This document shows, piece by piece, positions 26,825 through 36,659 of a stretch of 64,000 bases of DNA. Source of the DNA: Renibacterium salmoninarum ATCC 33209 (GTDB taxonomy: Bacteria > Actinomycetota > Actinomycetes > Actinomycetales > Micrococcaceae); contig NC_010168.1 of the NCBI RefSeq assembly GCF_000018885.1, positions 2,046,001 to 2,110,000 of the forward strand. The letters are read 5' to 3'. Positions within the stretch are counted from its first letter, which is position 1. Each line of letters starts with the position of its first letter. Position numbers and translations under genes: made by a program. The notes beneath the pieces were generated by a model. The model was not told the origin of the DNA. It made no database searches and saw nothing but the letters and a program-made list of their open reading frames with translations.

Positions 26825-28137
26825 TCGCCGGCACCTTCGTCGTTTTTGGCATCAAGTAAGTCAAACCATTCGGCGGCGGTGCCAACGTCCTTATCGCCAC
26901 GGCCGGACAAGTTCACCAGCAGCACAACTTGCTTCGGGTCTGCAACGCCTTCGGTGAGCTTCTTGCCTACGCGCATGGCACCTGCCAGCGCGTGCGCAGA
27001 TTCGATTGCCGGAATGATGCCCTCAGTGCGGCAAAGCAACCGGAAGGCTTCCATGGCCTCAGTGTCCGTTACCGGCTCATAAGTTACCCGGCCGATGTCG
27101 GCCAAATAAGAATGCTCCGGCCCAACTCCTGGGTAGTCCAAACCAGCTGAAATTGAATGCGACTCAACAGTCTGGCCGTCTTCATCTTGCATCAAATAAG
27201 ATCGAGCTCCGTGCAAAACTCCGGGCCGTCCCAGCGTGATGGTAGCGGCATGCCTCCCAGTTTCTACGCCGTCGCCACCTGCCTCGAAGCCAAAAATCTT
27301 GACCTCGGCATCGTCCAAGAATCCGTGGAAGATGCCAATCGCATTTGAGCCACCACCGATACAAGCGCAGACCGCATCCGGCAACCGACCGATTTGCTCA
27401 AGAATCTGCTCGCGAGCTTCTTCACCAATGACTTCATGGAAAAAGCGCACCATAGCCGGGAAGGGGTGCGCTCCGGCAGCGGTACCAAGCAGGTAGTGCG
27501 TGGTACCTACGTTGGCGACCCAATCGCGCAATGCTTCATTGATCGCATCTTTTAGCGTCTGCGAGCCGTTGGTCACCGGAATCACGGTGGCGCCCAGTAG
27601 TTTCATTCGAGCGACGTTAAGCGACTGCCGTCGAGTGTCTTCAGCGCCCATGTACACAACGCACTCCAGGCCCAGTAGGGCCGCTGCTGTGGCGCTAGCA
27701 ACTCCGTGCTGCCCGGCACCGGTCTCCGCGATGATACGAGTTTTACCCATTCGCTTCGCGAGCAGAGCCTGGCCGAGCACATTGTTAATTTTGTGCGAAC
27801 CAGTGTGGTTGAGGTCCTCGCGCTTTAAGAAAACTCGAGCTCCGCCAGCGTGCTCTGCAAACCGTTCCGCTTCTGTGAGCAAGGAGGGCCGACCGGAGTA
27901 ATTCTTGTTCAGCCAGGCAATTTCGGCGAGGAATTCCGGATCAGCCTTGGCTTTCTCAAAGGTGTCTTCCAACTCGTCAATCGCAGCAATCAGCGATTCC
28001 GGCATCCAACGTCCGCCGTACTCACCAAAGTACGGGCCACTAGCGTGCTTCAGGCTAGCGGGGCGTGCGCCAGCAAGGAAGCTAGCGGCGGTGTCTTCGG
28101 CTCCATCGGGTGTGCCGGTATTGGCTGAGTTCGCCAT
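26821..28137 (-). CDS. trpB: Tryptophan synthase beta chain
   Basis: A 438-residue PLP enzyme condensing indole and serine. PLP-Lys in [19 protein letters not shown], then [14 protein letters not shown], phosphate-binding [15 protein letters not shown], and C-terminal [12 protein letters not shown]. The N-terminal extension of about 35 residues is longer than in E. coli but usual in actinobacteria. Four-base overlap with trpA, as expected for subunits of one complex. Confidence 0.95.
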   Translation of the reverse strand: MANSANTGTPDGAEDTAASFLAGARPASLKHASGPYFGEYGGRWMPESLIAAIDELEDTFEKAKADPEFLAEIAWLNKNYSGRPSLLTEAERFAEHAGGARVFLKREDLNHTGSHKINNVLGQALLAKRMGKTRIIAETGAGQHGVASATAAALLGLECVVYMGAEDTRRQSLNVARMKLLGATVIPVTNGSQTLKDAINEALRDWVANVGTTHYLLGTAAGAHPFPAMVRFFHEVIGEEAREQILEQIGRLPDAVCACIGGGSNAIGIFHGFLDDAEVKIFGFEAGGDGVETGRHAATITLGRPGVLHGARSYLMQDEDGQTVESHSISAGLDYPGVGPEHSYLADIGRVTYEPVTDTEAMEAFRLLCRTEGIIPAIESAHALAGAMRVGKKLTEGVADPKQVVLLVNLSGRGDKDVGTAAEWFDLLDAKNDEGAGE

Positions 28138-28173
28138 CTGCTGGATCCTTCGAGTTGTTTCGGTAAGACGAGG

Positions 28174-28974
28174 TCAGGCTGGGGTATGGGCCGCGGCACC
28201 AGCAGCCCGAAATTCGGAAATCCGTTCGGCCGGGTCGGCATCGCTAACTAATGCTTCACCCACCAGAACCGCGGTAGCGCCATGTTGAGCATAGTGGGCA
28301 ACGTCAGCTGCATCTTTGACGCCGGATTCGGCGACCAGGATGCCACCGGAGGGCACGAGAGCTGACAAGGCAGAAAAGACTCCGCGGTCTACATCAAGCG
28401 TTTTAAGATTGCGGACGTTGATTCCGATAATCTTGGCACCGATCGCTAGCGCCCGCTCGATTTCCTCCGCCGTGTGTGTCTCTACTAAGGCGTTCATACC
28501 AAGTTGCTCAGTCAACGCTAGGAACTCACGCAATTGGTCATCGCTGAGCGCCGCAACAATAAGTAGAATCAGATCCGCTCCATGGGCGCGGGCTTCCAAA
28601 ATTTGATAGGCCTCAACGGCGAAATCTTTGCGCAATACCGGGATCTGCACCGCTTTACGCACCGCATCCAGATCAGCTAAAGTGCCGGAAAACCGTCGTT
28701 GTTCGGTCAAAACACTGATGACAGCCGCGCCGCCAGAGGCGTAACCAGCCGCTAGCACAGCCGGATCTGGAATGTCGGCCAGCTGCCCTTTGGAGGGACT
28801 GCGTCGTTTCACCTCCGCAATCACACTCACACCAGGTGAGCGCAAGGCAGCAAGGGCGTCCATTGCTGGGGCTTGCGCTGCAACGAGGCTCTGGAGTGCT
28901 TCGAGTGAGACGTCAGCTTGCCTGACGGCGAGGTCTTCGCGAACTCCCGCGATGATGTCGTCCAGGACGCTCAC
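28174..28974 (-). CDS. trpC: Indole-3-glycerol phosphate synthase
   Basis: A 266-residue TIM-barrel enzyme making indole-3-glycerol phosphate. VIAEVKRRSPSKG (catalytic Glu/Lys region), PVLRKDFAVEAYQILEARAHGADLILLI, and GINVRNLKTLDVD, then VAESGVKDAADV. The GTG at 28974 begins MSVLDDIIAGVREDLAVRQ, the standard N-terminus; the frame is open further upstream into the preceding gene but without homology. It follows the HGxxPAAW-type membrane protein gene with an overlap-like spacing of 2 bp. Confidence 0.94.
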   Translation of the reverse strand: MSVLDDIIAGVREDLAVRQADVSLEALQSLVAAQAPAMDALAALRSPGVSVIAEVKRRSPSKGQLADIPDPAVLAAGYASGGAAVISVLTEQRRFSGTLADLDAVRKAVQIPVLRKDFAVEAYQILEARAHGADLILLIVAALSDDQLREFLALTEQLGMNALVETHTAEEIERALAIGAKIIGINVRNLKTLDVDRGVFSALSALVPSGGILVAESGVKDAADVAHYAQHGATAVLVGEALVSDADPAERISEFRAAGAAAHTPA

Positions 28975-28976
28975 GC

Positions 28977-29246
28977 TCAGTGGCTCGAGTTCTTGGTCCT
29001 GGATCCGCCGACGCCGAAGCCCATTTTGCGCATAACGATGCCGATAATTCCGCCGATCGCCATGATGACCAGGCCAACAATAAAAATCGGCGTGTTTGCG
29101 AACACAAAGGCGATGGAGCAAACCAATGCCCCGGCCAAGGATACAAATACCGTGGTCCAGGCGGACGGGCTGCTGCCGTGGCCTTCCACCACTGCGCGCT
29201 GTACCGGCTCGGTGGCGGCTTGAGTTGTGGTGGTCTTGCTGCTCAT
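28977..29246 (-). CDS. Small HGxxPAAW-motif membrane protein in trp operon
   Basis: An 89-residue protein starting at ATG 29246 behind AGGAGA. A polar N-terminus contains HGSSPSAW, the variant of the HGxxPAAW motif that names this actinobacterial family. Two adjacent hydrophobic helices (TTVFVSLAGALVCSIAFVFA and IFIVGLVIMAIGGIIGIVM) and a short Gly-rich tail follow. Its constant position between the trp-associated membrane protein and trpC suggests a role linked to tryptophan synthesis or uptake, but no function is established. Confidence 0.8.
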   Translation of the reverse strand: MSSKTTTTQAATEPVQRAVVEGHGSSPSAWTTVFVSLAGALVCSIAFVFANTPIFIVGLVIMAIGGIIGIVMRKMGFGVGGSRTKNSSH

Positions 29247-29286
29247 GGTCTCTCCTGAAGAGTTCGCTGGTTCACTTGCTTCGGTT

Positions 29287-29961
29287 CTATTCTGCCAGAT
29301 CTGTGGGCTTTGGCCGTCCGGAGGTTTCCTCCGCCGTGACGGAACTCGCAGAAGAGGTTGGATCCTTGCCTCTGCTGAGCTGATCCCAGCTGTCGATGTC
29401 GTCCAATGGCTCATCGTCGGAGACCTGGTCGGCGCTTTCGGCGCTGCGCGTATACTTCTTCGCTCCGGACCATTGCCGACCGAAAACGATGATGGCTAGC
29501 GCCACCAGCGCAAGTAGCCCGCCAGCAACTACCGCGATCCAGACCAACGGCGCCGTCGTCACTTGCAGTGGTACCCCGGTAACGCCGGTCTGCGCGCCGG
29601 CTTGACCGTTAGCCGCACCAGCAGGATCGGCCAGAACCGCGACCGAAGAGGTCAAAACGCCAGCGGCGGCGAGCAAAATCACTGCGGCGGAGATAATCCG
29701 GCCAACCCGACCCGATATTGCCGCGGCTAATGCCCCAGCGACAGCCACTACCGCAAAAGCCGTAACCGTGGTTGCCGCTTTCGAGCCCGGAATGGCAATG
29801 CTTACCGCTTTTGCAGCACCTTCGTTAACTTCGGCTTGCAGCCAAGTTTGCGTGGTCAGCCCAAAGACGACGGCGGCAAAAACGATCGCGGCCAAAACCA
29901 AGATTGACTTACGGCGGTAAAAAGCCGGATTTCGTCTTGGCTCGGCTGAATTCTCAAGCAT
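29287..29961 (-). CDS. Trp-operon-associated membrane protein (TIGR02234-like)
   Basis: A 224-residue protein, ATG at 29961, overlapping the trpE stop by 8 bp. Four hydrophobic helices: residues about 20-40 (ILVLAAIVFAAVVFGLT), a pair near 65-110, and one near 145-170 (LVWIAVVAGGLLALVALAIIVF). The loop WLQAEV after helix 1 is typical of the family. The tail is acidic and Ser-rich. Found next to trpE in many actinobacteria (the 'trp region conserved membrane protein'); function unknown. Confidence 0.8.
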   Translation of the reverse strand: MLENSAEPRRNPAFYRRKSILVLAAIVFAAVVFGLTTQTWLQAEVNEGAAKAVSIAIPGSKAATTVTAFAVVAVAGALAAAISGRVGRIISAAVILLAAAGVLTSSVAVLADPAGAANGQAGAQTGVTGVPLQVTTAPLVWIAVVAGGLLALVALAIIVFGRQWSGAKKYTRSAESADQVSDDEPLDDIDSWDQLSRGKDPTSSASSVTAEETSGRPKPTDLAE

Positions 29962-31561
29962 GATCTGCTCTCTGATTGATGGCTTGCTCGGTATTTGAGG
30001 CAGTTTCAAAAGCCTCAAAGCTGCGCAAATGTTGCGCTGCGAAAATTGCCCGCAGCGGTGCCGCCGCCTTGTTCACAGTCTCAAGCGCCTCGGTGGCGTC
30101 ATGAGAGTCCGCTACGATCCCGCCGCCTGCTTGCACATAGGCAACGCCATCTCGCAATAATGCGGTGCGGATAGTGATTGCGGTGTCCATATTTCCGGCA
30201 AAATCGAGATATCCCACCACGCCGCCATAGAGCCCACGGCGATGCGGTTCTAGCTGGTCTAATAGCCGCATAGCTCTTGGCTTGGGCGCACCAGATAGTG
30301 TGCCGGCGGGGAAGGTCGCAGCCAAGGTGTCATAGGCCGTTTTGCCCGGGGCAAGGGAGCCAACCACGGTAGAGACCAGGTGCATGATGTGGCTGAACCG
30401 CTCGACCTCCATAAATTGTGTGACATCAACGCTGCCCGGTAGGCAAACCTTTGAAATATCGTTCCGGGCCAAATCCACCAGCATCAGGTGCTCAGCGCGT
30501 TCTTTTTCGTCGGACAGCAAATCTTCAGCTAGTAGCTGGTCAGTCTCAACTGTTTTACCTCGCGGACGGGAACCGGCAATTGGATGCGTAATCACCTCGC
30601 TTCCGGTGGCGGTTACCAGAGCCTCCGGCGAAGAACCAACAATGGCATAGTCCTGACCTTCTGAATCCACAAAGCTGTAAAGATACATATAGGGGCTCGG
30701 ATTTGAAGCACGGAGCGTCCGGTAGATCTCCAGCGGCGTTGCGTTGTTTTCCATTTCAAAGCGGCGAGACACGACGACTTGAAATACCTCGCCATCCACA
30801 ATCGCTTCTTTGCCAAGCTTGATAGCTGCCAAGTACTCGGCTTCGTCCCAACGTTCACGGACCGCGCCGCGAAATTCACTTTCATGATTTTCCGAACGGT
30901 CAATGCTGGCAACCGGTTGCCGAAGCGGTGCACTGATGGCATTGAGCATCGCGTCAACCCGTGCCACTGCATCGTGCCAAGCGTCGTCGACCCGCTCGTC
31001 GCTGCCGTCGAAACTGATCGCATTCGCGATCAGTAGTACCGAACCATCAGTGTTGTCGTGCACAGCCATATCGCTGACCAAATTCATCGCCATTTCGGGC
31101 AATTTGAGATCGTCAGCTGGCGGATTTGGTAGTTTTTCCCAGTGCCGCACCGATTCCCAACCAATAAATCCGACCATCCCTGAGGTGAAGGGAGGGAAGC
31201 CGTCGAACCGCGCGGTCTGCAACAGTTCCACGGTGCGCGCTAGCGCCTCGACCGGGTTGCCCGTGGTCGGTACTCCGGCTGGCGGCTCACCAATCCAAAG
31301 GGCTTCGCCATCCAAGGTGGTCAGCGTGGCGCGGGAACGCACTCCGATGAAGGAATGTTGCGACCAAACGCCGCCCGGCGCCGCCGATTCCATCAAAAAA
31401 GTACCCGGCGCGCCGTCGGCCAGTGCTCGATACAAGCCAATAGGAGTGTGTGAATCGGCCAATACCCGCAGGCTTACCGGAATGACGCGGTGGTTACGGG
31501 CCAATTCACGAAATTCTTCCAAGCTGGGACTAATGGTGCCCAAGCGATCCGGTGCTGACAT
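29954..31561 (-). CDS. trpE: Anthranilate synthase component I
   Basis: Chorismate-utilising enzyme, about 535 residues from the ATG at 31561; an earlier in-frame start at 31615 would overlap hisI by 4 bp. C-terminal catalytic core with GEVFQVVVSRRFE, THPIAGSRPRGKT, LMLVDLARNDISKVC, FPAGTLSGAPKPRAMRLLDQLEP and GGVVGYLDFAGNMDTAITIRT, then VQAGGGIVADSHDATE. The N-terminal domain includes the ESAAPGG-type Trp feedback region. No trpG or trpD is in this window, so the glutamine amidotransferase partner lies elsewhere. Confidence 0.94.
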   Translation of the reverse strand: MSAPDRLGTISPSLEEFRELARNHRVIPVSLRVLADSHTPIGLYRALADGAPGTFLMESAAPGGVWSQHSFIGVRSRATLTTLDGEALWIGEPPAGVPTTGNPVEALARTVELLQTARFDGFPPFTSGMVGFIGWESVRHWEKLPNPPADDLKLPEMAMNLVSDMAVHDNTDGSVLLIANAISFDGSDERVDDAWHDAVARVDAMLNAISAPLRQPVASIDRSENHESEFRGAVRERWDEAEYLAAIKLGKEAIVDGEVFQVVVSRRFEMENNATPLEIYRTLRASNPSPYMYLYSFVDSEGQDYAIVGSSPEALVTATGSEVITHPIAGSRPRGKTVETDQLLAEDLLSDEKERAEHLMLVDLARNDISKVCLPGSVDVTQFMEVERFSHIMHLVSTVVGSLAPGKTAYDTLAATFPAGTLSGAPKPRAMRLLDQLEPHRRGLYGGVVGYLDFAGNMDTAITIRTALLRDGVAYVQAGGGIVADSHDATEALETVNKAAAPLRAIFAAQHLRSFEAFETASNTEQAINQRADHA

Positions 31562-31611
31562 TGTTATTTGTTCCTCAGTGCTGGTGAGATGTGTCGGATT
31601 CATCGGGTCGA

Positions 31612-32010
31612 TCACGCAACGGGCTCAACAAAGACGGGCTCAACAAAGGCTGGTAGCGCACGGCCATCAAAGCAGCTTCGGGTCCCGGTGTGGCAGGCAG
31701 GTCCGTGTTGGTCAACGCTGATCAAGAGCGCATCGCCGTCGCAGTCTAGAGCTACGGCTTTGACCATTTGGATATGCCCTGAAGTGTCTCCCTTGCGCCA
31801 ATACTCCTGCCGGGAACGCGAGAAAAAGGTGACACGGCCGCTCCTCAAGGTACGGCGCAGCGCTTCGTCATCCATCCAGCCAAGCATGAGCACTTCTTTG
31901 CTGTCGAACTGCTGGACTACCGCAGCGACGAGGCCAGCCTCATCGCGCTTGAGCCGCTCGGCAATTTTGGTGGAAAGCTGTTGATCTTCGGAGCTGATTT
32001 GTGCGGGCAT
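31612..32010 (-). CDS. hisI: Phosphoribosyl-AMP cyclohydrolase
   Basis: A 132-residue enzyme opening the adenine ring of PR-AMP in histidine synthesis. Signature [38 protein letters not shown] and the Zn/Mg ligands [26 protein letters not shown] are intact. The C-terminus carries a duplicated FVEPV caused by a 15-bp tandem repeat. It leads the trp cluster, as commonly in Arthrobacter relatives, and is separated from hisF by one opposite-strand gene. Confidence 0.94.
   Translation of the reverse strand: MPAQISSEDQQLSTKIAERLKRDEAGLVAAVVQQFDSKEVLMLGWMDDEALRRTLRSGRVTFFSRSRQEYWRKGDTSGHIQMVKAVALDCDGDALLISVDQHGPACHTGTRSCFDGRALPAFVEPVFVEPVA
31621..31650. repeat. 15-bp tandem duplication at the hisI 3' end
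   Basis: GGGCTCAACAAAGAC at 31621-31635 is followed by GGGCTCAACAAAGGC at 31636-31650. In frame, it duplicates FVEPV at the HisI C-terminus. Confidence 0.85.
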
Positions 32011-32133
32011 CCTGTCAATTCTATGGCTTCGGCAGCTGAATGGTGGTCTTCAGGCACATGCTGAACATTACGGTGACAATTCCGGCGGTTCGAACCAGGA
32101 TTTTGTCGCCAGATCGTGCTAATTTCACAAGTG

Positions 32134-32778
32134 ATGCATTTTGTAGATCCTTCCCGAGAAGTCCTGGCCGAAACGCTGCTCGCAGCTGGCCCTGGGGCAG
32201 CTACCCTGTGCGAAGGATGGCGTAGCCAAGAACTCGCCGCGCACTTGTATTTGCGCGAGCGAAACGCCGGAGTTGGCCTGGGTTTAATCTTGCGTGCTTT
32301 TGCCCGCGCATCAGAAACTTCTACGAAAAAACTGGCGGCTAAAGCCAGCACTCCTGACGCTTATGCGCGGCTCGTCGAGCAATTCCGGTCGGGACCGCCT
32401 GCGCTCTCACCAATGCGAATCAAAGCGGTAGATGAGAGTTCAAATCTGATCGAATACTTTGTGCATACCGAAGATGTTCGCCGGGCAACTGATCGCTGGG
32501 CTCCACGTGCTTTGGACGAAGAATATTCAAATGCGCTTTGGTCTGAGCTGGTCAAACGGGCCGCAATTCTCTACCGAAGCGTAGATCTGGGCATCGTACT
32601 GGTCCAACCATCCGGTCCGCGGCACGTTGCCAAACGGGCTCCGGTTTCAGTAGCCATTGTTGGTGAACCAGGCGAGCTTTTGATGCACGCGCATGGTCGA
32701 ACCGAACACGCTTTGGTGACCTTCGAAGGCCAACCGGACGCCGTCGCGCTTTTGCAGACGGCAGAAGTCGGCCTTTAG
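32134..32778 (+). CDS. Maleylpyruvate isomerase/DinB-like protein (TIGR03085-like)
   Basis: A 214-residue protein starting MHFVDPSREVLAETLLAAGPGAATLCEGWRSQELAAHLYLRER, the typical opening of the actinobacterial TIGR03085 family. The conserved FVHTEDVRRATDRWAPRALDEEYSNALW follows. The His and Glu/Asp residues resemble the metal site of the mycothiol-dependent maleylpyruvate isomerase / DinB superfamily, so a thiol-dependent transferase role is possible but unproven. It is the only plus-strand gene between hisF and hisI. The ATG at 32134 lacks a clear ribosome site; a TAATTT about 9 bp upstream would fit a leaderless transcript. Confidence 0.75.
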   Translation: MHFVDPSREVLAETLLAAGPGAATLCEGWRSQELAAHLYLRERNAGVGLGLILRAFARASETSTKKLAAKASTPDAYARLVEQFRSGPPALSPMRIKAVDESSNLIEYFVHTEDVRRATDRWAPRALDEEYSNALWSELVKRAAILYRSVDLGIVLVQPSGPRHVAKRAPVSVAIVGEPGELLMHAHGRTEHALVTFEGQPDAVALLQTAEVGL

Positions 32779-32828
32779 CCCGCGAAGCTGTCCTGCTTTA
32801 GCCGAGCTTGAGCCGAATATTGGCGAGC

Positions 32829-33599
32829 TTACCGAACGGGGAATCCCGCAGCCCTAATTGCGGCCTTGACCTGAGCAATCGCGTCTACCGGTCCAAAGTG
32901 GAAAATGCTAGCGGCCAGTACGGCATCTGCGCCCGCTTGCACTGCGGGCGGAAAATCTTCCGGTTTACCAGCGCCGCCAGAAGCGATCAGTGGCACTCGC
33001 ACGGCAGCACGTACGGCGCGAATCATTTCCAAGTCGAACCCTGCTTTGGTGCCATCGGCGTCGATCGAATTCAACAGAATCTCGCCAACACCGCGATCTG
33101 CTGCCTCGCGCGCCCAAAGCACCGCGTCAATGCCGGTGCCGCGGCGTCCGCCATGTGTAGTTACCTCGAAGCCGGAGGGCGTTGATCCGTCCGCAACTCG
33201 CCGCGCATCCAGCGAAAGAACCAAAACCTGGGAGCCAAAGTGCCGAGTGATTTCGTCGATCACTTCTGGCCTGGCCACTGCAGCAGAGTTGATCGAGGCC
33301 TTGTCCGCGCCGGCGCGCAGCAAGCGATCGACGTCGGCAACTTCGCGCACGCCGCCGCCGACGGTTAGCGGGATAAAGACTTCCTCCGCCGCCCGCGCGA
33401 CCATCTCAAAGGTAGTTTCTCGGTTGCCGGAGGTCGCGGTGACATCTAAGAAGGTCAGCTCATCTGCGCCCGCTCCGTCATAGCGGCGAGCCAGTTCGAC
33501 CGGATCGCCAGCATCACGAAGATCGGCGAAATTTACACCCTTTACTACCCTGCCGGCGTCAACATCAAGGCAGGGAATCACGCGGATTGCGACGCTCAT
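32829..33599 (-). CDS. hisF: Imidazole glycerol phosphate synthase subunit HisF
   Basis: A 256-residue TIM-barrel cyclase. [18 protein letters not shown] (catalytic Asp), [40 protein letters not shown] (second catalytic Asp region), [18 protein letters not shown] and [13 protein letters not shown] are intact. It works with HisH, which is not in this window. It starts 2 bp after the hisG stop, so hisE-hisG-hisF form a run. Confidence 0.95.
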   Translation of the reverse strand: MSVAIRVIPCLDVDAGRVVKGVNFADLRDAGDPVELARRYDGAGADELTFLDVTATSGNRETTFEMVARAAEEVFIPLTVGGGVREVADVDRLLRAGADKASINSAAVARPEVIDEITRHFGSQVLVLSLDARRVADGSTPSGFEVTTHGGRRGTGIDAVLWAREAADRGVGEILLNSIDADGTKAGFDLEMIRAVRAAVRVPLIASGGAGKPEDFPPAVQAGADAVLAASIFHFGPVDAIAQVKAAIRAAGFPVR

Positions 33600-33601
33600 G
33601 C

Positions 33602-34444
33602 TTAGATCCGGGCCGCGTGAATTGAGAAGACAACAATTGCACGTGCGCCAATGCCGTACAACTCGTCCATCACCCGGTTGGTATCTTTTTTGGGCACCAT
33701 GGATCGGACGGCGACCCAGTCAGAATCGTGCAAGGGTGAAACGGTTGGAGATTCCAATCCTGGGGTCAAAGCGCTAGCTTTTTCCACCAGGTCTTTGCGA
33801 ATGTCGTAGTCCATCATCACGTATTGCCTGGCAACCAAAACGCCCTGCAAGCGTCGAATCAAGACATCTAGACCGGCCGGCGCTTCGCCAGAACGTCCGA
33901 TCAGAACAGCTTCCGAGCGCAAAATCGGCTCGCCGAAGATCTCCATCCCGGCCGCGCGCAATGTACTACCGGTTTCAACCACGTCCGCGATTGCATCCGC
34001 GACGCCCAACCGAACCGACGACTCCACTGCGCCGTCAAGCCGAACAACTTTGGCTTCAATGCCGCGTTCGGCAAGATACTTACGCAGAAGCCCGTCATAG
34101 CTTGTGGCCAAACTCTTACCAGCGAGCTCGCCAACCGTGGCAAAGTCCCCTACCGGGCCAGCAAAGTGGAAGGTGGAACCGGCAAAACCCAGCGTCAGCA
34201 GTTCGCTCGCTTCAACCTCGGCATCCAGCAACAAATCGCGCCCGGTGATGCCGACATCAAGCGTGCCAGCGCCAACATAAACCGCAATGTCGCGCGGGCG
34301 GAGGTAAAAGAATTCGATGTCGTTTTCGGCATCGACGAGAATAAGTTCGCGGCTATCGCGACGTTGCCGATAACCGGCCTCGGCAAGCATTGCCGCGGCG
34401 GATTCGGATAATGACCCCTTATTGGGGACGGCTACACGGAGCAT
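33602..34444 (-). CDS. hisG: ATP phosphoribosyltransferase (long form)
   Basis: First committed step of histidine synthesis. ATG at 34444 gives [25 protein letters not shown]. The PRPP-binding segment is [21 protein letters not shown]. The C-terminal ACT-like feedback domain ([30 protein letters not shown] ... [15 protein letters not shown]) shows it is the 280-residue long form, inhibited by histidine and independent of HisZ. Upstream in-frame codons to 34492 lack homology. Confidence 0.94.
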   Translation of the reverse strand: MLRVAVPNKGSLSESAAAMLAEAGYRQRRDSRELILVDAENDIEFFYLRPRDIAVYVGAGTLDVGITGRDLLLDAEVEASELLTLGFAGSTFHFAGPVGDFATVGELAGKSLATSYDGLLRKYLAERGIEAKVVRLDGAVESSVRLGVADAIADVVETGSTLRAAGMEIFGEPILRSEAVLIGRSGEAPAGLDVLIRRLQGVLVARQYVMMDYDIRKDLVEKASALTPGLESPTVSPLHDSDWVAVRSMVPKKDTNRVMDELYGIGARAIVVFSIHAARI

Positions 34445-34510
34445 AGTGTTTTCTTTCGCAGATGAGGGAATCAGGAGGGGAAAACGTGCCACCAGCGCAA
34501 AGGCCGGTGG

Positions 34511-34774
34511 CTAGAGATGCTCGTAGACGTCCTGAAGCGAGATGCCTTTAGCAACCATCATGACCTGCACGTGGTACAGCAACTGGGAAATTTCCTCAGC
34601 TGTTTCGCGATCGCTCTGGTATTCGGCGGCCATCCAGACTTCAGCGGCCTCCTCGACAATTTTTTTGCCGATCCCGTGCAGACCAGAGTCCAGTTCAGCG
34701 ACCGTTTTGGACCCTTCAGGGCGTTGCACTGCCTTTTCGCCAAGCTCGGCAAAGAGGTCTTCGAATGATTTCAC
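34511..34774 (-). CDS. hisE: Phosphoribosyl-ATP pyrophosphohydrolase
   Basis: An 87-residue all-alpha MazG-like enzyme. The GTG at 34774 yields [31 protein letters not shown], then the metal-binding [17 protein letters not shown] and [27 protein letters not shown]. The frame extends 84 bp further upstream into the large inverted repeat, without homology. First gene of hisE-hisG-hisF. Confidence 0.93.
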   Translation of the reverse strand: MKSFEDLFAELGEKAVQRPEGSKTVAELDSGLHGIGKKIVEEAAEVWMAAEYQSDRETAEEISQLLYHVQVMMVAKGISLQDVYEHL

Positions 34775-34808
34775 GTGCTTAAGCCTAACTGTTTTTCCAC
34801 CCCGCATT

Positions 34809-34873
34809 GCGTCGAGTGTCGAGTTGTGGCGAGTTTTAGCGCGTGAAACTCGCCACAACTCGACACTCGACGC
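34809..34873. repeat. 28-bp perfect inverted repeat between ribH and hisE
   Basis: Arms 34809-34836 and 34846-34873 are perfectly complementary around a 9-nt spacer. Neither strand shows a T-run after the stem. The position between two co-oriented operons suits a terminator, but the length and the lack of T's are more like a REP/MITE-type dispersed repeat. Confidence 0.85.
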
Positions 34874-34876
34874 AGG

Positions 34877-35356
34877 TCAGCGGAGCGTTAGTGCCGTTTC
34901 TAGCGCTGCTGATGTTGCTTCGTAACCTTTGTCTTCTTTCGATCCGGCGAATCCCGGAGCAGCTGGCAGCCCAGCCCGGTCTAGCGCTTGCTGATCGTTG
35001 TCACAGGTGAGCAGGCCAAACCCCACCGGCACACCCGTCCGAACGCTAACCTCAGTTAGTCCGGAGGTAGCTGCCTGGCAAACGTACTCAAAGTGCGGCG
35101 TTCCACCACGAATCACCACGCCAAGGGCGACGACGGCGTCATAGTCCGGCGCCAACCTGGCCGCAGCCACCGGCAACTCGAAGGAGCCCGGAACTCGAAC
35201 AATCCGAGGCTCCTCAATCCCTGCATCTCGGGCGGCCCGAAGCGCACCGTCGAGCAAGCCATTCATCACCTTTTCATGCCAAGATGCCGCGATAATTACC
35301 AGCTCTAATCCCTTGGCATTCAGCTGCGGCGAGACCGGAGCCCCTGCCCCGCTCAC
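34877..35356 (-). CDS. ribH: 6,7-dimethyl-8-ribityllumazine synthase
   Basis: A 159-residue capsid-forming enzyme joining the pyrimidine and [47 protein letters not shown], the [22 protein letters not shown] catalytic His region and [17 protein letters not shown] are present. Last gene of the rib operon, overlapping ribA by 4 bp; followed by the 28-bp inverted repeat. Confidence 0.95.
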   Translation of the reverse strand: MSGAGAPVSPQLNAKGLELVIIAASWHEKVMNGLLDGALRAARDAGIEEPRIVRVPGSFELPVAAARLAPDYDAVVALGVVIRGGTPHFEYVCQAATSGLTEVSVRTGVPVGFGLLTCDNDQQALDRAGLPAAPGFAGSKEDKGYEATSAALETALTLR

Positions 35357-36012
35357 GCAGGCATTCCTTTGCTACGCTGCGATACGGCTTCGCCCAAATT
35401 TAGCTGATGGTTCATCTTGTCTCTCTTGGTCTGCAAATATCTCAGATTCTCGGCACGTGAGGGCACTTCGGCCGGTTGGGTGCCAACCACGTCAATACCA
35501 AGGGCTCGAAGTCGCTCGGCTTTGACCGGATTATTTGACAGCAAAGTGATCGATTCAAAACCTAGCTCACGAAGAATGGCCGCTGCTGCACCATAAGAAC
35601 GAGCATCAACGGGCAAGCCCAACTGTTCATTGGCTTCAACGGTGTCTGCACCAGCTTCTTGCAATGCGTATGCGCGAAGCTTATTGGACAAGCCGATCCC
35701 CCGGCCTTCTTGCCCCCGCAGGTAAATCACCGTTCCGCCCTCTTTTTGTACCTGACGGAAGGCGTAATCAAGCTGCTCGCCACAGTCACAACGGTAGGAC
35801 CCGAAAACATCACCAGTCAGGCACTCGGAATGAACCCTTACCAGCGGCGTTGTACCTGGCGCCACCGGAACGGTAACCGACATATGTTCGACGCCGGACT
35901 CGGTCTCGTGCCAGGCCTGGGTCTGGAATGTGCCATGCACGGTGAGCAATTGCACCACCGGCCCACCAGTCAGTTCCACTTCAGGATCACTGGGAATACT
36001 GAACTCAGTCAT
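35353..36012 (-). CDS. ribA: GTP cyclohydrolase II
   Basis: A 219-residue zinc enzyme opening GTP for riboflavin synthesis. Zn ligands in [25 protein letters not shown], then [22 protein letters not shown] and [34 protein letters not shown]. Encoded apart from ribB instead of as the usual actinobacterial ribBA fusion; the two genes overlap by 4 bp. Confidence 0.94.
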   Translation of the reverse strand: MTEFSIPSDPEVELTGGPVVQLLTVHGTFQTQAWHETESGVEHMSVTVPVAPGTTPLVRVHSECLTGDVFGSYRCDCGEQLDYAFRQVQKEGGTVIYLRGQEGRGIGLSNKLRAYALQEAGADTVEANEQLGLPVDARSYGAAAAILRELGFESITLLSNNPVKAERLRALGIDVVGTQPAEVPSRAENLRYLQTKRDKMNHQLNLGEAVSQRSKGMPA

Positions 36013-36659
36013 CGTAATACCTCCGCTGCGTGCAGATGCCCCGCGGCATCTTTCATTTCAAGATAGTCGGCCAAATCTGCAATAGAAACCATCGGGCAGC
36101 CGTGCTGAGTAGTAAAACGTCTCAGTTCGTCCCGACGCATGATTTCTCCGTCGTCCTTGACCACTTCGCTAATCACGCCGACCGGTACACAACCGGCCAA
36201 AGTGGCCAGTTCCACCGCCGCCTCGGTATGCCCGGGGCGCTGCCTGACTCCAGCTGCAACCGCTCGCAAGGGGAAAATATGCCCAGGTCGAGTGAATTCC
36301 CCAGAAACTGCCAGCGAGCTGGCCAGCGCCTTCGCGGTGATTGAGCGATCAGTAGCACTAATTCCGGTGCTGAGCACCGCCGCAGCATCACAGCTGAGCG
36401 TAAATGCGGTACCTTTAGCATCTTCATTTTGGGCAGTCATCGGCGGCAATCCCAATAGATCTGCACGGGCTGCCGACATCGGCACACAAATCACGCCGGA
36501 GGAATGACGAATCGTCCAACCCATCAATTCTGCGGTGCTGTGCTCAGCGGCAAAAATTATGTCGCCTTCGTTTTCCCGGTCTTCGTCGTCGACCACAATA
36601 ACCGCTCGCCCAGCAGCAATCGCTTCGATTGCCGTCTCAATCGGATCCAAAATGCTCAT
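36009..36659 (-). CDS. ribB: 3,4-dihydroxy-2-butanone-4-phosphate synthase
   Basis: A 216-residue enzyme making DHBP from ribulose 5-phosphate. The acidic loop VVVDDEDRENEGDIIFAAE, SGVICVPMS, the GISATDRSITAKAL segment, RPGHIFPLRAVAAGVRQRPGHTEAAVELA and GVISEVVKDDGEIMRRDEL are intact. Stands alone without a GTP cyclohydrolase domain; ribA follows with a 4-bp overlap. Confidence 0.94.
   Translation of the reverse strand: MSILDPIETAIEAIAAGRAVIVVDDEDRENEGDIIFAAEHSTAELMGWTIRHSSGVICVPMSAARADLLGLPPMTAQNEDAKGTAFTLSCDAAAVLSTGISATDRSITAKALASSLAVSGEFTRPGHIFPLRAVAAGVRQRPGHTEAAVELATLAGCVPVGVISEVVKDDGEIMRRDELRRFTTQHGCPMVSIADLADYLEMKDAAGHLHAAEVLR

Noticed and set aside
30903..31721. 272-codon open frame antisense to trpE
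   Set aside because: Lies wholly over trpE and hisI, has no domain, and its composition is that of an antisense shadow.
32905..33483. 192-codon open frame antisense to hisF
   Set aside because: Shadow of hisF with low-complexity Ser/Ala composition and no recognisable motif.
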